NCBI RefSeq assembly: GCF_020640915.1
Contig: NZ_JADWDC010000037.1
Location: 1 to 45,553, forward strand
Length of the DNA stretch: 45,553 nucleotides
From: Waterburya agarophytonicola KI4
GTDB lineage: Bacteria > Cyanobacteriota > Cyanobacteriia > Cyanobacteriales > Xenococcaceae
Direction: 5' to 3'
The notes below the pieces were generated by a model. The model was not told the DNA's origin, searched no databases, and worked only from the letters and a program-made list of their open reading frames with translations. This document shows, piece after piece, positions 8,965 through 16,742 of the stretch; the stretch's first letter is position 1; the number at the start of each line of letters is the position of its first letter. The position numbers and the translations under genes are program-made.

Positions 8965-9783
8965 ATGACTGCTGCGTTGACCGATCTTGATCTAAACAAT
9001 AACTATGAAAACAACTGTCTAGATTTAGGTGCTTTTTCCCAGGCACTGAATAAATTACAAAATAGATCGGCATCATTGCGTCAGTCTTATAAATCAGCAA
9101 AACCTTATCCCCACGTTGTCATAGACAATCTTTTTGCCCCCGAACTTTTAGATCGTTTAGTTGCGGATTTTCCTAAGCAAGAAAATAGAAACTGGCTCGT
9201 TTGGGATACCAAGCACGAACTAAAGACTACATCGAAAGGTATAAATGGATTGTCTTTATTTACTCAGATGTTTTGCCTCTGGCTCAATTCTCAAGACGTA
9301 ATTAGCACCATAGAGTCAATCGTCGATATTGATAACCTAGTTGGAGATCCCCTGTTTCATGGTGCGGGTTTACACGAAATGTATCGGGATGGCTGGTTGG
9401 AGATGCACGCGGACTATACCAAACACTTTAGTTTGCCTTTGATGCGACGAATTAATATCTTGATCTATCTCAATCGAGATTGGGATACTAGTTGGGGTGG
9501 CGAGTTAAAGCTGCAAAATCCTGAAAATAAGCAAGATAGCATAAGTTATCCGCCCAACTTCAACCGCACTATCATTTTCCCGACTACCGCTAAAACTTTA
9601 CATGGTGTACCCAATCATCTTGCTTGCCCTCTAAATTGTAGTCGTAAGTTACTGTCAATTTACTATTGGACTCCAGTTCCTATGCCCTTGTGGTCAAAAA
9701 TGGGAACTCCTTTACTTTGGGCATCAGATTCTAAGAAAAACTTGAAAAATTGGTTTGTCAATAAAATAGTCAGTAATTCTTGA
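8965..9783 (+). CDS. 2-oxoglutarate/Fe(II)-dependent oxygenase
   Basis: A 272-residue soluble protein with the double-stranded beta-helix signature of the prolyl-4-hydroxylase-like family. Iron ligands are His148 and Asp150 (EMHAD) and His213 (TLHGVPNH); Arg227 (SRKLLSIYYW) would bind 2-oxoglutarate. The N-terminal part (PYPHVVIDNLFAPELLDRLV) is the usual entry to this fold. Such enzymes hydroxylate proteins, sugars or small molecules; the substrate is unknown. It is preceded by operator copy A and followed, after about 250 bases, by a glycosyltransferase gene with its own copy B, so the two may act in the same response without being one operon. Confidence 0.88.
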   Translation: MTAALTDLDLNNNYENNCLDLGAFSQALNKLQNRSASLRQSYKSAKPYPHVVIDNLFAPELLDRLVADFPKQENRNWLVWDTKHELKTTSKGINGLSLFTQMFCLWLNSQDVISTIESIVDIDNLVGDPLFHGAGLHEMYRDGWLEMHADYTKHFSLPLMRRINILIYLNRDWDTSWGGELKLQNPENKQDSISYPPNFNRTIIFPTTAKTLHGVPNHLACPLNCSRKLLSIYYWTPVPMPLWSKMGTPLLWASDSKKNLKNWFVNKIVSNS

Positions 9784-9799
9784 TTAGAGAATGAAGAGT

Positions 9800-9837
9800 T
9801 GTGTCAAGATTAACATCTGTCTGACATAGCAATGAAA
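9800..9837 (+). promoter_or_regulatory. Shared operator motif, copy B (before GT4 gene)
   Basis: TGTGTCAAGATTAACATC followed by CTGACATAGCAATG. The half-sites TTAACAT and CTGACAT are 11 bases apart. Same order and spacing as copy A. Confidence 0.55.
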
Positions 9838-9859
9838 GAACCGCTTGTTAACTTAACAA

Positions 9860-9895
9860 TATAAATCAACTTATAAATCAACTTATAAATCAATT
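9860..9895. repeat. Three tandem 12-bp repeats
   Basis: TATAAATCAACT occurs at 9860-9871 and 9872-9883, with a near copy TATAAATCAATT at 9884-9895. The array lies in the leader between operator copy B and the glycosyltransferase gene. It may be a slippage product or a regulator site; its role is unknown. Confidence 0.85.
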
Positions 9896-10036
9896 ATTTA
9901 CTTGCTTCAAGTAGGTTTTCACTACTGGAGGAAAAACTATGACCAGTTGCCCTTTCTGCTCCCAAAATTTACTTTCCCATCTACGTTCCCACGATCGCTA
10001 TTAGTATTGTCAACATTTTTGGAATATTTTAGAATT

Positions 10037-11305
10037 ATGCAACCACTTCAGACTATCGCTTTAATCTCAGTCCATAGTGACCCTGCTAATGAAACTGGTA
10101 GACAAAATATATATGTGCGTCAAGTAGGGGAAGCATTGTCTCGTATGGGTTGGCAGGTTGATATGTTTACCCGCAAAACTGAGATTAACCAAGAAGAAAT
10201 AGTACAACATAATCCTTTATGTCGAACTATTCGCCTTACTGCGGGGGCAAAACAGTTTATTCGTCAAGAAAAATTGATTGGTTGTCTACCACAGTTTTTA
10301 CAACAACTATTAAAATTTCAAGCAGAGAATAATCTTCAATATCGCTTAATTCATACCAATTACTGGCTTTCTGCATGGGTGGGTATGGAACTCAAAAAAA
10401 TTCAATCCTTAAAACATATTCATACCTATCATTCATTAGGGGCAGTTAAATATATTGGAGAGCAGCAGCTTGACAATCTAGCAAAGAGTCGTCTGGAAAT
10501 TGAAAAAACTTGTCTAGAAACAGCAGATCTCAATATTGCTACCTGTCCCCAACAAAGAGATTATCTTAGAGATTTGGTTTCAGATCGGGGGAATATAGAA
10601 ATTATTCCTGGCGGCACAGACATCGATTTATTCGGCTCGATATCTCAAATTAAAGCAAGGCAAAAACTAGAAATTGAACCAGATCAATTTAACATACTCT
10701 ATGTAGGTGGATTCGATCGCGATCGGGGAGTTGAAACCCTAGTCAAAGCTATTAGTAAACCTCAATTACATAGCAAGGCCAATATTCGTCTAACGTTGAT
10801 TAATGACTCTTGCAAGATCAACATTATAGAACAAAAACGAATTGAGAAACTAGTTTGGGACGCGGGGCTTGATAACATCACTACTTTTGTCTCAAGATTT
10901 AGCCGATCGCAATTAGCTGTCTATCATGCTGCTGCCGATGTCTGCGTTGTTCCCAGCCATTATAATCCTTCAGGAATGGTAGCTATGGATGCGATGGCAA
11001 GCGGTACCCCTGTAATTGCTTCTAATTTAGGTGGCTTAAAATATGTAATCGAAGATCAAAAAAATGGTCTATTGTTTCCCTCTCAAAATTCATTTTTGTT
11101 AGCTAGAGCTATTTTTCACCTACTTACCAAACCACAATTGCGCTTGAGAATGAGTGTTATGGCTAGAGAAAGAGTATTTGAACTATTTACTTGGGATGGT
11201 GTGGCACAACAGCTTAATGAAATTTATCTAGAGCAAATAGGACGACAAAATCTTGAGTTACTAGATAAGTCATTGAGTTATTCAATTCAGGCGATTAAAG
11301 CATAA
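10037..11305 (+). CDS. GT4-family glycosyltransferase
   Basis: A 422-residue GT-B glycosyltransferase. The N-terminal acceptor domain begins IALISVHSDPANETGRQNIYVRQVGEAL, resembling sucrose-phosphate-synthase-like GT4 enzymes, and the C-terminal donor domain contains NILYVGGFDRDRG and PSHYNPSGMVAMDAMASGTPVIAS. The reading frame is open back to 9902, but the ATG at 10037 is chosen because the extra 45 residues look like translated leader. The usual E-x7-E catalytic or donor motif (EPFG...LEA) reads NPSG...MDA here, so both glutamates appear replaced; activity may be altered. Probably transfers a sugar to a lipid, polysaccharide or small molecule. Controlled, by inference, from copy B of the shared operator. 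Confidence 0.88.
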   Translation: MQPLQTIALISVHSDPANETGRQNIYVRQVGEALSRMGWQVDMFTRKTEINQEEIVQHNPLCRTIRLTAGAKQFIRQEKLIGCLPQFLQQLLKFQAENNLQYRLIHTNYWLSAWVGMELKKIQSLKHIHTYHSLGAVKYIGEQQLDNLAKSRLEIEKTCLETADLNIATCPQQRDYLRDLVSDRGNIEIIPGGTDIDLFGSISQIKARQKLEIEPDQFNILYVGGFDRDRGVETLVKAISKPQLHSKANIRLTLINDSCKINIIEQKRIEKLVWDAGLDNITTFVSRFSRSQLAVYHAAADVCVVPSHYNPSGMVAMDAMASGTPVIASNLGGLKYVIEDQKNGLLFPSQNSFLLARAIFHLLTKPQLRLRMSVMARERVFELFTWDGVAQQLNEIYLEQIGRQNLELLDKSLSYSIQAIKA

Positions 11306-11387
11306 ATTTAGTTTCAAGATATCCTAATTTTCAAACTAACGCCAAAATTATTATCTAAGAAATCAAAGGAGAATTAATAGATTATTG

Positions 11388-11966
11388 ATGTTAGAAAGTA
11401 CTAAATGTAAATGGCTGGTAAAAACCTTCGAGGGTGGAGAGAAAGTTAGGATTGACCCCGATACTCTATATTTAATCAAACAAGGGGCAGTTAAAATTAG
11501 TACTTACGACTTATCAGGCAAAACAATAATTTTAGGATATTGGGGTAAGGGAGATGTCGTTGGTCAATCTTTAACTAAGATCGACCCTTATGAAATAAAA
11601 TGTCTAATTTCTACAGAAGTAGACTGTGTACCTTACCCAGATTGGCATCAAGTAGCCAAAGAAATACGTAGTTGTTATCAAGATGCTGAAAAACTGCTCT
11701 ATATTTTGGGTCAAAATGGCGTAGAAGAAAAATTGCTAGAACTTCTAATTTATCTTGGCAATAAATTTGGCTCTATTCAAGCTAATGGTAAAGCAATTTT
11801 ATTACCTTTGAGTCATAGAGAATTAGCTGAATTCTTAGGAGCTACTAGAGTAAGTATTACCAGATCGATGAACAAATTACAAAGTAAAAAGCTAATTGAA
11901 TATCCTAAAAGAGGAACAATTATTTTACATACATCTCAAATTTCCAGACTAAATTATAAAATTTAA
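11388..11966 (+). CDS. Crp/Fnr-family transcription regulator
   Basis: A 192-residue protein with a cyclic-nucleotide-binding-like beta-roll (about 1-95: LYLIKQGAVKISTYDLSGKTIILGYWGKGDVVGQS), a dimerisation helix and a Crp-type helix-turn-helix (about 143-170: LSHRELAEFLGATRVSITRSMNKL). It is shorter at the N terminus than Crp and I do not see the full cAMP phosphate-binding cassette, so the ligand is uncertain; no Fnr-type cysteine cluster is seen. ATG 11388 is preceded immediately by an in-frame TTG at 11385. AAGGAG lies about 16 bases upstream, rather far. It is followed by a small membrane-peptide gene and an SLC13-type permease in the same direction, which it may regulate. Confidence 0.88.
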   Translation: MLESTKCKWLVKTFEGGEKVRIDPDTLYLIKQGAVKISTYDLSGKTIILGYWGKGDVVGQSLTKIDPYEIKCLISTEVDCVPYPDWHQVAKEIRSCYQDAEKLLYILGQNGVEEKLLELLIYLGNKFGSIQANGKAILLPLSHRELAEFLGATRVSITRSMNKLQSKKLIEYPKRGTIILHTSQISRLNYKI

Positions 11967-11995
11967 TTATTCAGTTTTGAAAGGAGTCCTTGATC

Positions 11996-12121
11996 ATGAT
12001 TATAGGTTTATTATTCCAGCTACTTGTTTTCTTTTTTATTGCTTTTAATATATTACTACTCACCAAGCTTTTTCCTGTGGAACAAAAGCGTAAAAGAAAA
12101 GTAACAACCAGAAAAGCCTAA
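11996..12121 (+). CDS. 41-residue single-pass membrane peptide
   Basis: A short ORF with an excellent ribosome binding site (AAGGAG at 11981-11986, nine bases before the ATG). It encodes MIIGLLFQLLVFFFIAFNIL, one strongly hydrophobic helix (about residues 3-24), then a very basic tail rich in Lys and Arg (KRKRK...TRKA) that should stay in the cytoplasm. It lies 29 bases after the Crp-family gene and 29 bases before the SLC13-type permease, so it could be a small subunit or regulator of that transporter. No family recognised; the function is inference from position. Confidence 0.7.
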   Translation: MIIGLLFQLLVFFFIAFNILLLTKLFPVEQKRKRKVTTRKA

Positions 12122-12150
12122 ATTCATTTAATTTATAAATTAAATACTAG

Positions 12151-13941
12151 ATGACTATATTCTTAACTTTGGGTGTAGTAATTGTTGCCCTAATCTGTTT
12201 TATTACAGAATGGTTGCCTGTAGATATTACGGCTCTTTGTGTGGCGGTAGTTTTAGTTCTATTAGGATTAGTTACTCCCGATGAAGGTATAGCGGGGTTT
12301 GGTAATTCTGCCACCATTACCGTGATGGCGATGTTTATTCTTAGTGCGGGAATTACTCGTACTGGAGTAATCCAAATCTTTCGCGATTTATTACTGAGGT
12401 GGGGAGGCAAAAGTATTACCCGTCAGATATTGGTAATGGGTTTGCTCGTCGGGCCAATTTCAGGATTTATTAACAATACCGCAGTAGTGGCTATATTTCT
12501 ACCAATTATCGAAGACTGGTGTAAAAAAAGAGGTATATCTCCCTCTAAGCTGCTGATGCCTCTATCTTTCGTGACTATTTTGGGAGGCATGATTACCTTA
12601 ATTGGTACTTCGACTAACATTTTGGCGAGCGGTATCGCTAAAGATTTGGGCTACCAAGAATTTAGTCTGTTTCAGTTCACTAAATTGGGTATTGTGACTT
12701 TTTTAGTTGGTTTAGCATATCTTGCTTTTGTAGCCCCTCGCCTGTTACCCAATCGTAAAGACTTAAATAGCGATCGCGTTAGTGAAGACTATGGTTTAGA
12801 AGATTATGTGACTGAAGTAATTGTTAAACCTGGTTCTAAATTAATTGGTAAAACATTGCGATCGTCTAAGTTGAGACAAAATTCTGCTGTCGATATCCTA
12901 GAAATTATTCGCAATGGCGAAAGATTACCTCAGCCCGTAGCCAATCAAACCATTTATGCCAACGATCTGTTGATGGTGCGAGGTAAAACTGAAGATGTTT
13001 TGCAGATTCGTACCGAACAGGGTATAGATATATTGCCAGACATCAAATTCAATCAACAAAATCTAGAAACTGAACTAAGTTCGGCAAATGAAGGTATTGC
13101 TGAAGTATTGATCTTATCTAACTCTCGTTTAATCGGCACAACTCTAAAAGATTTAAGATTTCGCCAACGCTATAACTTAACGGTGTTAGCCATTCGGCGC
13201 GGAGAGGAATTAATTAGAGACAGGTTGGGTAGAGTCAGCTTAAAATTCGGTGATCTACTGTTGGTGCAGGGTGCAAAACAAAGCTTGCTCGGTTTACAAA
13301 CTACCAGAGAGTTACTGGTAATCGAGCAAAAAGAGCCAGAATTTATCCGTCGCAACAAAGCCTGGTTGGCGGTAGGGATTGTTTTGGGAGTTATCTTACT
13401 CGCTGCTTTTGATATCCTACCGATTTTGGTCAGTGCTTTGGCTGGTGTCGTGCTGATGATTGTTACTGGCTGTCTTAAACCTGGAGAAATCTACGGTGCG
13501 GTAAGATGGGACGTAATTTTTCTTTTGGCGGGGTTAATCCCTTTAGGTACGGCAATGGAAAACTCTGGGGCGACTAAATGGCTGGCAGATAATCTGATGG
13601 TAGTAGGTGGCAATTTTAGCGGTTATTGGATTTTGTTGTTCTTCTTTGTGATTACTTCTCTACTGACAGAGATCCTTTCTAATAACGCTTCAGTAGTTTT
13701 ACTAATTCCCATTGCAGCCAAAGTAGCTGAGTCTCTCAATCTCAATCCAGTGGCGATGATGTTTGCCGTCACCTTTGCAGCATCTAATAGCTTTATGACT
13801 CCCATTGGCTATCAAACAAATACTATGGTGTATAGCCCAGGAGGGTATAAATTTAGCGACTTTTTCCGCGTTGGCGCACCTTTAAATTTGATTATGGCGA
13901 TCGTAACACCCTTGCTAATTATGAAATTCTACGGATTGTAA
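12151..13941 (+). CDS. SLC13/DASS-type anion permease with two RCK_C domains
   Basis: A 596-residue membrane protein. Two sets of membrane helices (about 1-195 and 405-596) flank a cytoplasmic insert with two TrkA-C/RCK_C-like modules, around residues 215-290 (VIVKPGSKLIGKTLRSSKLR) and 305-385 (VLILSNSRLIGTTLKDLRFR). The transport halves contain the family-typical repeated signatures NNTAVVAIFLP / GTSTNILASG and NNASVVLLIP / PIGYQTNTMVY. Relatives move sulfate or di- and tricarboxylates with sodium. The RCK_C modules often bind small ligands, including c-di-AMP in some proteins, which is notable given the c-di-AMP riboswitch nearby; that link is speculative. Substrate not determined. Confidence 0.88.
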   Translation: MTIFLTLGVVIVALICFITEWLPVDITALCVAVVLVLLGLVTPDEGIAGFGNSATITVMAMFILSAGITRTGVIQIFRDLLLRWGGKSITRQILVMGLLVGPISGFINNTAVVAIFLPIIEDWCKKRGISPSKLLMPLSFVTILGGMITLIGTSTNILASGIAKDLGYQEFSLFQFTKLGIVTFLVGLAYLAFVAPRLLPNRKDLNSDRVSEDYGLEDYVTEVIVKPGSKLIGKTLRSSKLRQNSAVDILEIIRNGERLPQPVANQTIYANDLLMVRGKTEDVLQIRTEQGIDILPDIKFNQQNLETELSSANEGIAEVLILSNSRLIGTTLKDLRFRQRYNLTVLAIRRGEELIRDRLGRVSLKFGDLLLVQGAKQSLLGLQTTRELLVIEQKEPEFIRRNKAWLAVGIVLGVILLAAFDILPILVSALAGVVLMIVTGCLKPGEIYGAVRWDVIFLLAGLIPLGTAMENSGATKWLADNLMVVGGNFSGYWILLFFFVITSLLTEILSNNASVVLLIPIAAKVAESLNLNPVAMMFAVTFAASNSFMTPIGYQTNTMVYSPGGYKFSDFFRVGAPLNLIMAIVTPLLIMKFYGL

Positions 13942-13998
13942 TTTGCTTTACATGAGCTATCTTAGCGTTACCACCAATTCCAAGATAAGTCAGTATTA

Positions 13999-14811
13999 AT
14001 GTCTAAGCACTATGTCAGATTAGTAGGATTAATTGCAGTTTTATTGATTAGTGTTTTAGACTATTTCATTGTCGTTGATATTTCTCTGTCTATTCTCTAT
14101 TTACTGCCTATTGTCTTCACTAGTTGGCATGGTACGAGGCGGTTTTCAAGTCTTTTGGTGTTCGTTAGCAGTGTTGGCTGGTTTTTGGCAGAGTTTTCAG
14201 CTAAAGAAAATCTAAATTTTGCTATTCTGCTTTGGAATACGGCAGTTAGATTAATTGTCTTTTTGACTATAGCTCATCTTTTATCTAGCCTAAAATTAGC
14301 CTATGAACGAGAAAAAACCCTGTCCCAAACCGATGGATTGACGAAAATAGTTAATCGGAGATTTTTTTTAGAAATATTAGACACAGAGTACCAGCGATCG
14401 CTACGTTATGACTGTTGTTTTACCTTGGCTTATTTGGATTTGGATAACTTCAAACAGATTAACGATCGCTTTGGACACCAGACAGGAGACGATCTGTTAA
14501 AGCTGGTGGCACAAACCCTGCAAAAAAATATCCGTGAAATTGATACGGTAGCCCGCTTGGGGGGAGACGAATTTGCCTTACTTTTACCCGAAACAAACTA
14601 TCAAAATGGCAAGCTTGTTTTAAACCGTCTTCAACAACAGTTAATGACAGAGATTACAGCTTATTCTCCCCCAGTCAGCACAAGTATTGGAACAATTACA
14701 TTTTTGAATGTACCCGAATCGGTGGATAAAATACTAGAATCTGTAGATAATCTGATGTATAAAGTTAAAAAAAGTGGCAAAAACGGAATTGAACATCAGC
14801 TATTTCCATAA
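13999..14811 (+). CDS. Membrane-anchored diguanylate cyclase (GGDEF)
   Basis: A 270-residue protein with three or four transmembrane helices in residues 1-97 and a C-terminal GGDEF domain (about 105-268). The active-site motif is intact, GGDEF at 188-192, and an inhibitory-site RxxD (REID, 179-182) stands five residues before it, so synthesis of c-di-GMP with product feedback is expected. There is no EAL or HD-GYP partner in the window. The gene follows the SLC13-type permease after 57 bases and may be transcribed with it. The N-terminal helices could sense a membrane signal; no named sensor domain recognised. Confidence 0.92.
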   Translation: MSKHYVRLVGLIAVLLISVLDYFIVVDISLSILYLLPIVFTSWHGTRRFSSLLVFVSSVGWFLAEFSAKENLNFAILLWNTAVRLIVFLTIAHLLSSLKLAYEREKTLSQTDGLTKIVNRRFFLEILDTEYQRSLRYDCCFTLAYLDLDNFKQINDRFGHQTGDDLLKLVAQTLQKNIREIDTVARLGGDEFALLLPETNYQNGKLVLNRLQQQLMTEITAYSPPVSTSIGTITFLNVPESVDKILESVDNLMYKVKKSGKNGIEHQLFP

Positions 14812-14844
14812 GTCTAATCATCAGAAATCCTTAAAGATTGTAAA

Positions 14845-14882
14845 TTTATCAAAATTGACATCGAAAAGACATCTAATTGATA
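14845..14882 (+). promoter_or_regulatory. Shared operator motif, copy C (before rimK)
   Basis: TTTATCAAAATTGACATC followed by AAGACATCTAATTGATAG. The half-sites TTGACAT and AAGACAT are 11 bases apart. If TTGACA is a -35 box, TGATAG stands 17 bases downstream as a -10 candidate, about 105 bases before the rimK ATG. Confidence 0.55.
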
Positions 14883-14989
14883 GATAGTTTGTTTATCTTA
14901 GACAGGCTCAAAAACTGTTAATATCCTCTTTCTGGGCTTAATAAAGCAGTCACCCTTTTATATCGCTAAAACTTTGTTCCAAAACACAA

Positions 14990-15895
14990 ATGAAAATTGC
15001 TATTCTATCTCAAGATTCCTCTTTATACTCCACCAGAAGACTTAAAGAAGCGGGGGAAGAACGAGAGCATCAAATACGGGTGATTCCTTATTTGCGCTGC
15101 TATATGAATATTACTTCTCGTCGTCCCAGCATCATATTTAATGGTACTCCCTTAGAAAACTTTGATGCTGTGATCCCTCGAATTGGTGCATCGAGAACAT
15201 TTTACGGTACAGCAGTTGTACGTCAATTTGAAGTCATGGGAGTGTTTAGTGCTAACGAATCTCAAGCTATTTCCCGCAGTCGCGACAAACTACGCTGTAT
15301 GCAAATCCTGGCTAGAGAAGGAGTAGGTTTGCCAGTAACTGGTTTTGCTCATGCTACCCAAGACATTGACGGTTTGATTGAAACCGTGGGAGGCGCACCT
15401 TTAGTGATCAAGCTTTTGGAAGGAACTCAGGGAATTGGCGTAGTTCTAGCTGAAACCTATCAGGCTGCCAAATCAGTAATTGAAGCATTTAGAGGTTTAG
15501 ATGCCAATATTTTGGTGCAAGAATATATCAAAGAAGCAGGAGGCGCAGACATACGCTGTTTTGTTGTAGGGGGAGAAGTAATTGCAGCGATGAAGCGTCA
15601 GGGAGCAAAAGGGGAATTTCGTTCTAATTTACATCGAGGTGGTAATGCTGAGAAAATCGATCTTTCTGTGGAAGAGAGAACCACCGCAATTAAAGCAGCC
15701 AAAGCGATGGGCTTGAATGTAGCGGGGGTTGATTTACTTCGTTCTAACCATGGTCCTGTAATTATGGAAGTCAATTCCTCTCCTGGATTAGAGGGAATTG
15801 AGAAAGCGACGGAAATGGATGTGGCGGGAAAAATTATTGAATATGTGGTTCAAAATGCAGAGCCTAATAATGTCAAAGACTCAATCAAATATTAA
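14990..15895 (+). CDS. rimK: RimK-type ATP-grasp glutamate ligase
   Basis: A 301-residue ATP-grasp protein of normal RimK length. It begins [22 protein letters not shown], has the RimK-typical [18 protein letters not shown] block, and carries the ATP-grasp elements [37 protein letters not shown] and the metal-binding ending [15 protein letters not shown]. In E. coli RimK adds glutamates to ribosomal protein S6 and can make poly-glutamate; the cyanobacterial substrate is not known from sequence. It stands alone between two copies of the shared operator motif. Confidence 0.9.
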   Translation: MKIAILSQDSSLYSTRRLKEAGEEREHQIRVIPYLRCYMNITSRRPSIIFNGTPLENFDAVIPRIGASRTFYGTAVVRQFEVMGVFSANESQAISRSRDKLRCMQILAREGVGLPVTGFAHATQDIDGLIETVGGAPLVIKLLEGTQGIGVVLAETYQAAKSVIEAFRGLDANILVQEYIKEAGGADIRCFVVGGEVIAAMKRQGAKGEFRSNLHRGGNAEKIDLSVEERTTAIKAAKAMGLNVAGVDLLRSNHGPVIMEVNSSPGLEGIEKATEMDVAGKIIEYVVQNAEPNNVKDSIKY

Positions 15896-15937
15896 AACTA
15901 AAACTCCCTTTTTATTTAGGATCGATAAAATTCAGTA

Positions 15938-15975
15938 TTTGACAAAACTGACATAAGAAAAACACACTCTAGAAA
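15938..15975 (+). promoter_or_regulatory. Shared operator motif, copy D (before the riboswitch)
   Basis: TTTGACAAAACTGACATA, aligned with copies A to C over the first 18 bases; the second half-site (AACACAC) is weaker. It lies about 75 bases before the riboswitch aptamer, where its promoter is expected. Confidence 0.42.
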
Positions 15976-16049
15976 CATTGGTTGATTAATATGCAAATTA
16001 CAAATTAAATAAGCACAAAAAGAGTTCAGTCAGCCTAGTTCTATAGTCA

Positions 16050-16165
16050 GATATAGAAGCGGGGGAACCAATACAGGGGGCGTATTTCTACTATAGGTAG
16101 TCAGGGACATCTCTCAGTCCTAGCCCGTCAGCTAACCTCGTCGGCATTGAGAGGAGATTGAAGAA
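16050..16165 (+). ncRNA. c-di-AMP riboswitch (ydaO-yuaA class)
   Basis: The 5' block GCGGGGGAACCAA (from 16059) and the 3' block CCGTCAGCTAACCTCG followed by GGC and GAGAGGAG (16125-16156) are the conserved strands of the ydaO-yuaA aptamer, in the right order and at normal distance. This class binds cyclic di-AMP and usually switches genes off when the ligand is high. The next gene is the 77-residue protein at 16261. A weak A+T-rich hairpin (AACAGTAT 16165-16172 with ATATTGTT 16177-16184, then T-rich) could be the expression platform, but that is uncertain. Confidence 0.88.
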
Positions 16166-16260
16166 ACAGTATTTTTATATTGTTTTCATCACGATCCTTA
16201 GTTACTAACTGCTCTCTACAACTAGCTATTTTGCTTTAGTTACCAAGGAGATTTAGATTT

Positions 16261-16494
16261 ATGTTTAAAATTGGCGATCGTGTCCAGCATCAAACAACAG
16301 GGATTACTGGCAAGGTAATTGGCTATGGATATCGACAAGTCAACGACCGCTACTATAAAACTACTATCAAGGTAGAATTGCTCTCCTATTTTCCGATTAA
16401 GCCAATAGCAGAAGATTTAGCAGATCGATGGATCAGACAGGACGCGAAAATACTAACTCTTTCTTTGCCTAAATTAAAATTGTTGTCTCATTGA
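16261..16494 (+). CDS. 77-residue protein under the c-di-AMP riboswitch
   Basis: A small basic protein beginning MFKIGDRVQHQTTGITGKVIGYG. The first 40 residues look like a small beta-barrel of KOW or SH3 type (GDRVxH...GxTGKVIGYG...TTIKVEL). The C-terminal half has no recognised domain. ATG 16261 has AAGGAG at 16245-16250, ten bases away. The gene is monocistronic: the riboswitch is upstream and a terminator follows at 16586. Because c-di-AMP riboswitches commonly control potassium, osmolyte and cell-wall functions, a role in osmotic or ionic response is a reasonable guess; the direct function is unknown. Confidence 0.8.
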   Translation: MFKIGDRVQHQTTGITGKVIGYGYRQVNDRYYKTTIKVELLSYFPIKPIAEDLADRWIRQDAKILTLSLPKLKLLSH

Positions 16495-16585
16495 GATAAA
16501 TTGCGACACATCTACATTTTTTTTCTAACTTGCCAATTAGCAATATTTGTTTAATTGGCAGGTCATACCTCACTTATATTTAAGA

Positions 16586-16617
16586 CAGCCAGGTTTTATC
16601 TGACTGGCTTTTTTTTG
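16586..16617 (+). terminator. Rho-independent terminator
   Basis: Stem AGCCAG 16587-16592 with CTGGCT 16604-16609, followed by a run of T. It ends the riboswitch transcript and separates it from the antiporter gene. Confidence 0.85.
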
Positions 16618-16742
16618 AACCTATCATTTAGCAGAATTACTCCTATTAGTCTTAATCTCAGAAGCAAGATCGATCGGATTGGTATCGACCGACAAAGTAA
16701 TTGTCAAGATTGAAACTTCTAGCATCACGCCCCAAAACCAAT

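Noticed and set aside
9902-10036. N-terminal extension of the GT4 gene from TTG 9902
   Set aside because: The 45 extra residues are aromatic-rich, look like translated leader and precede the normal family start at 10037.
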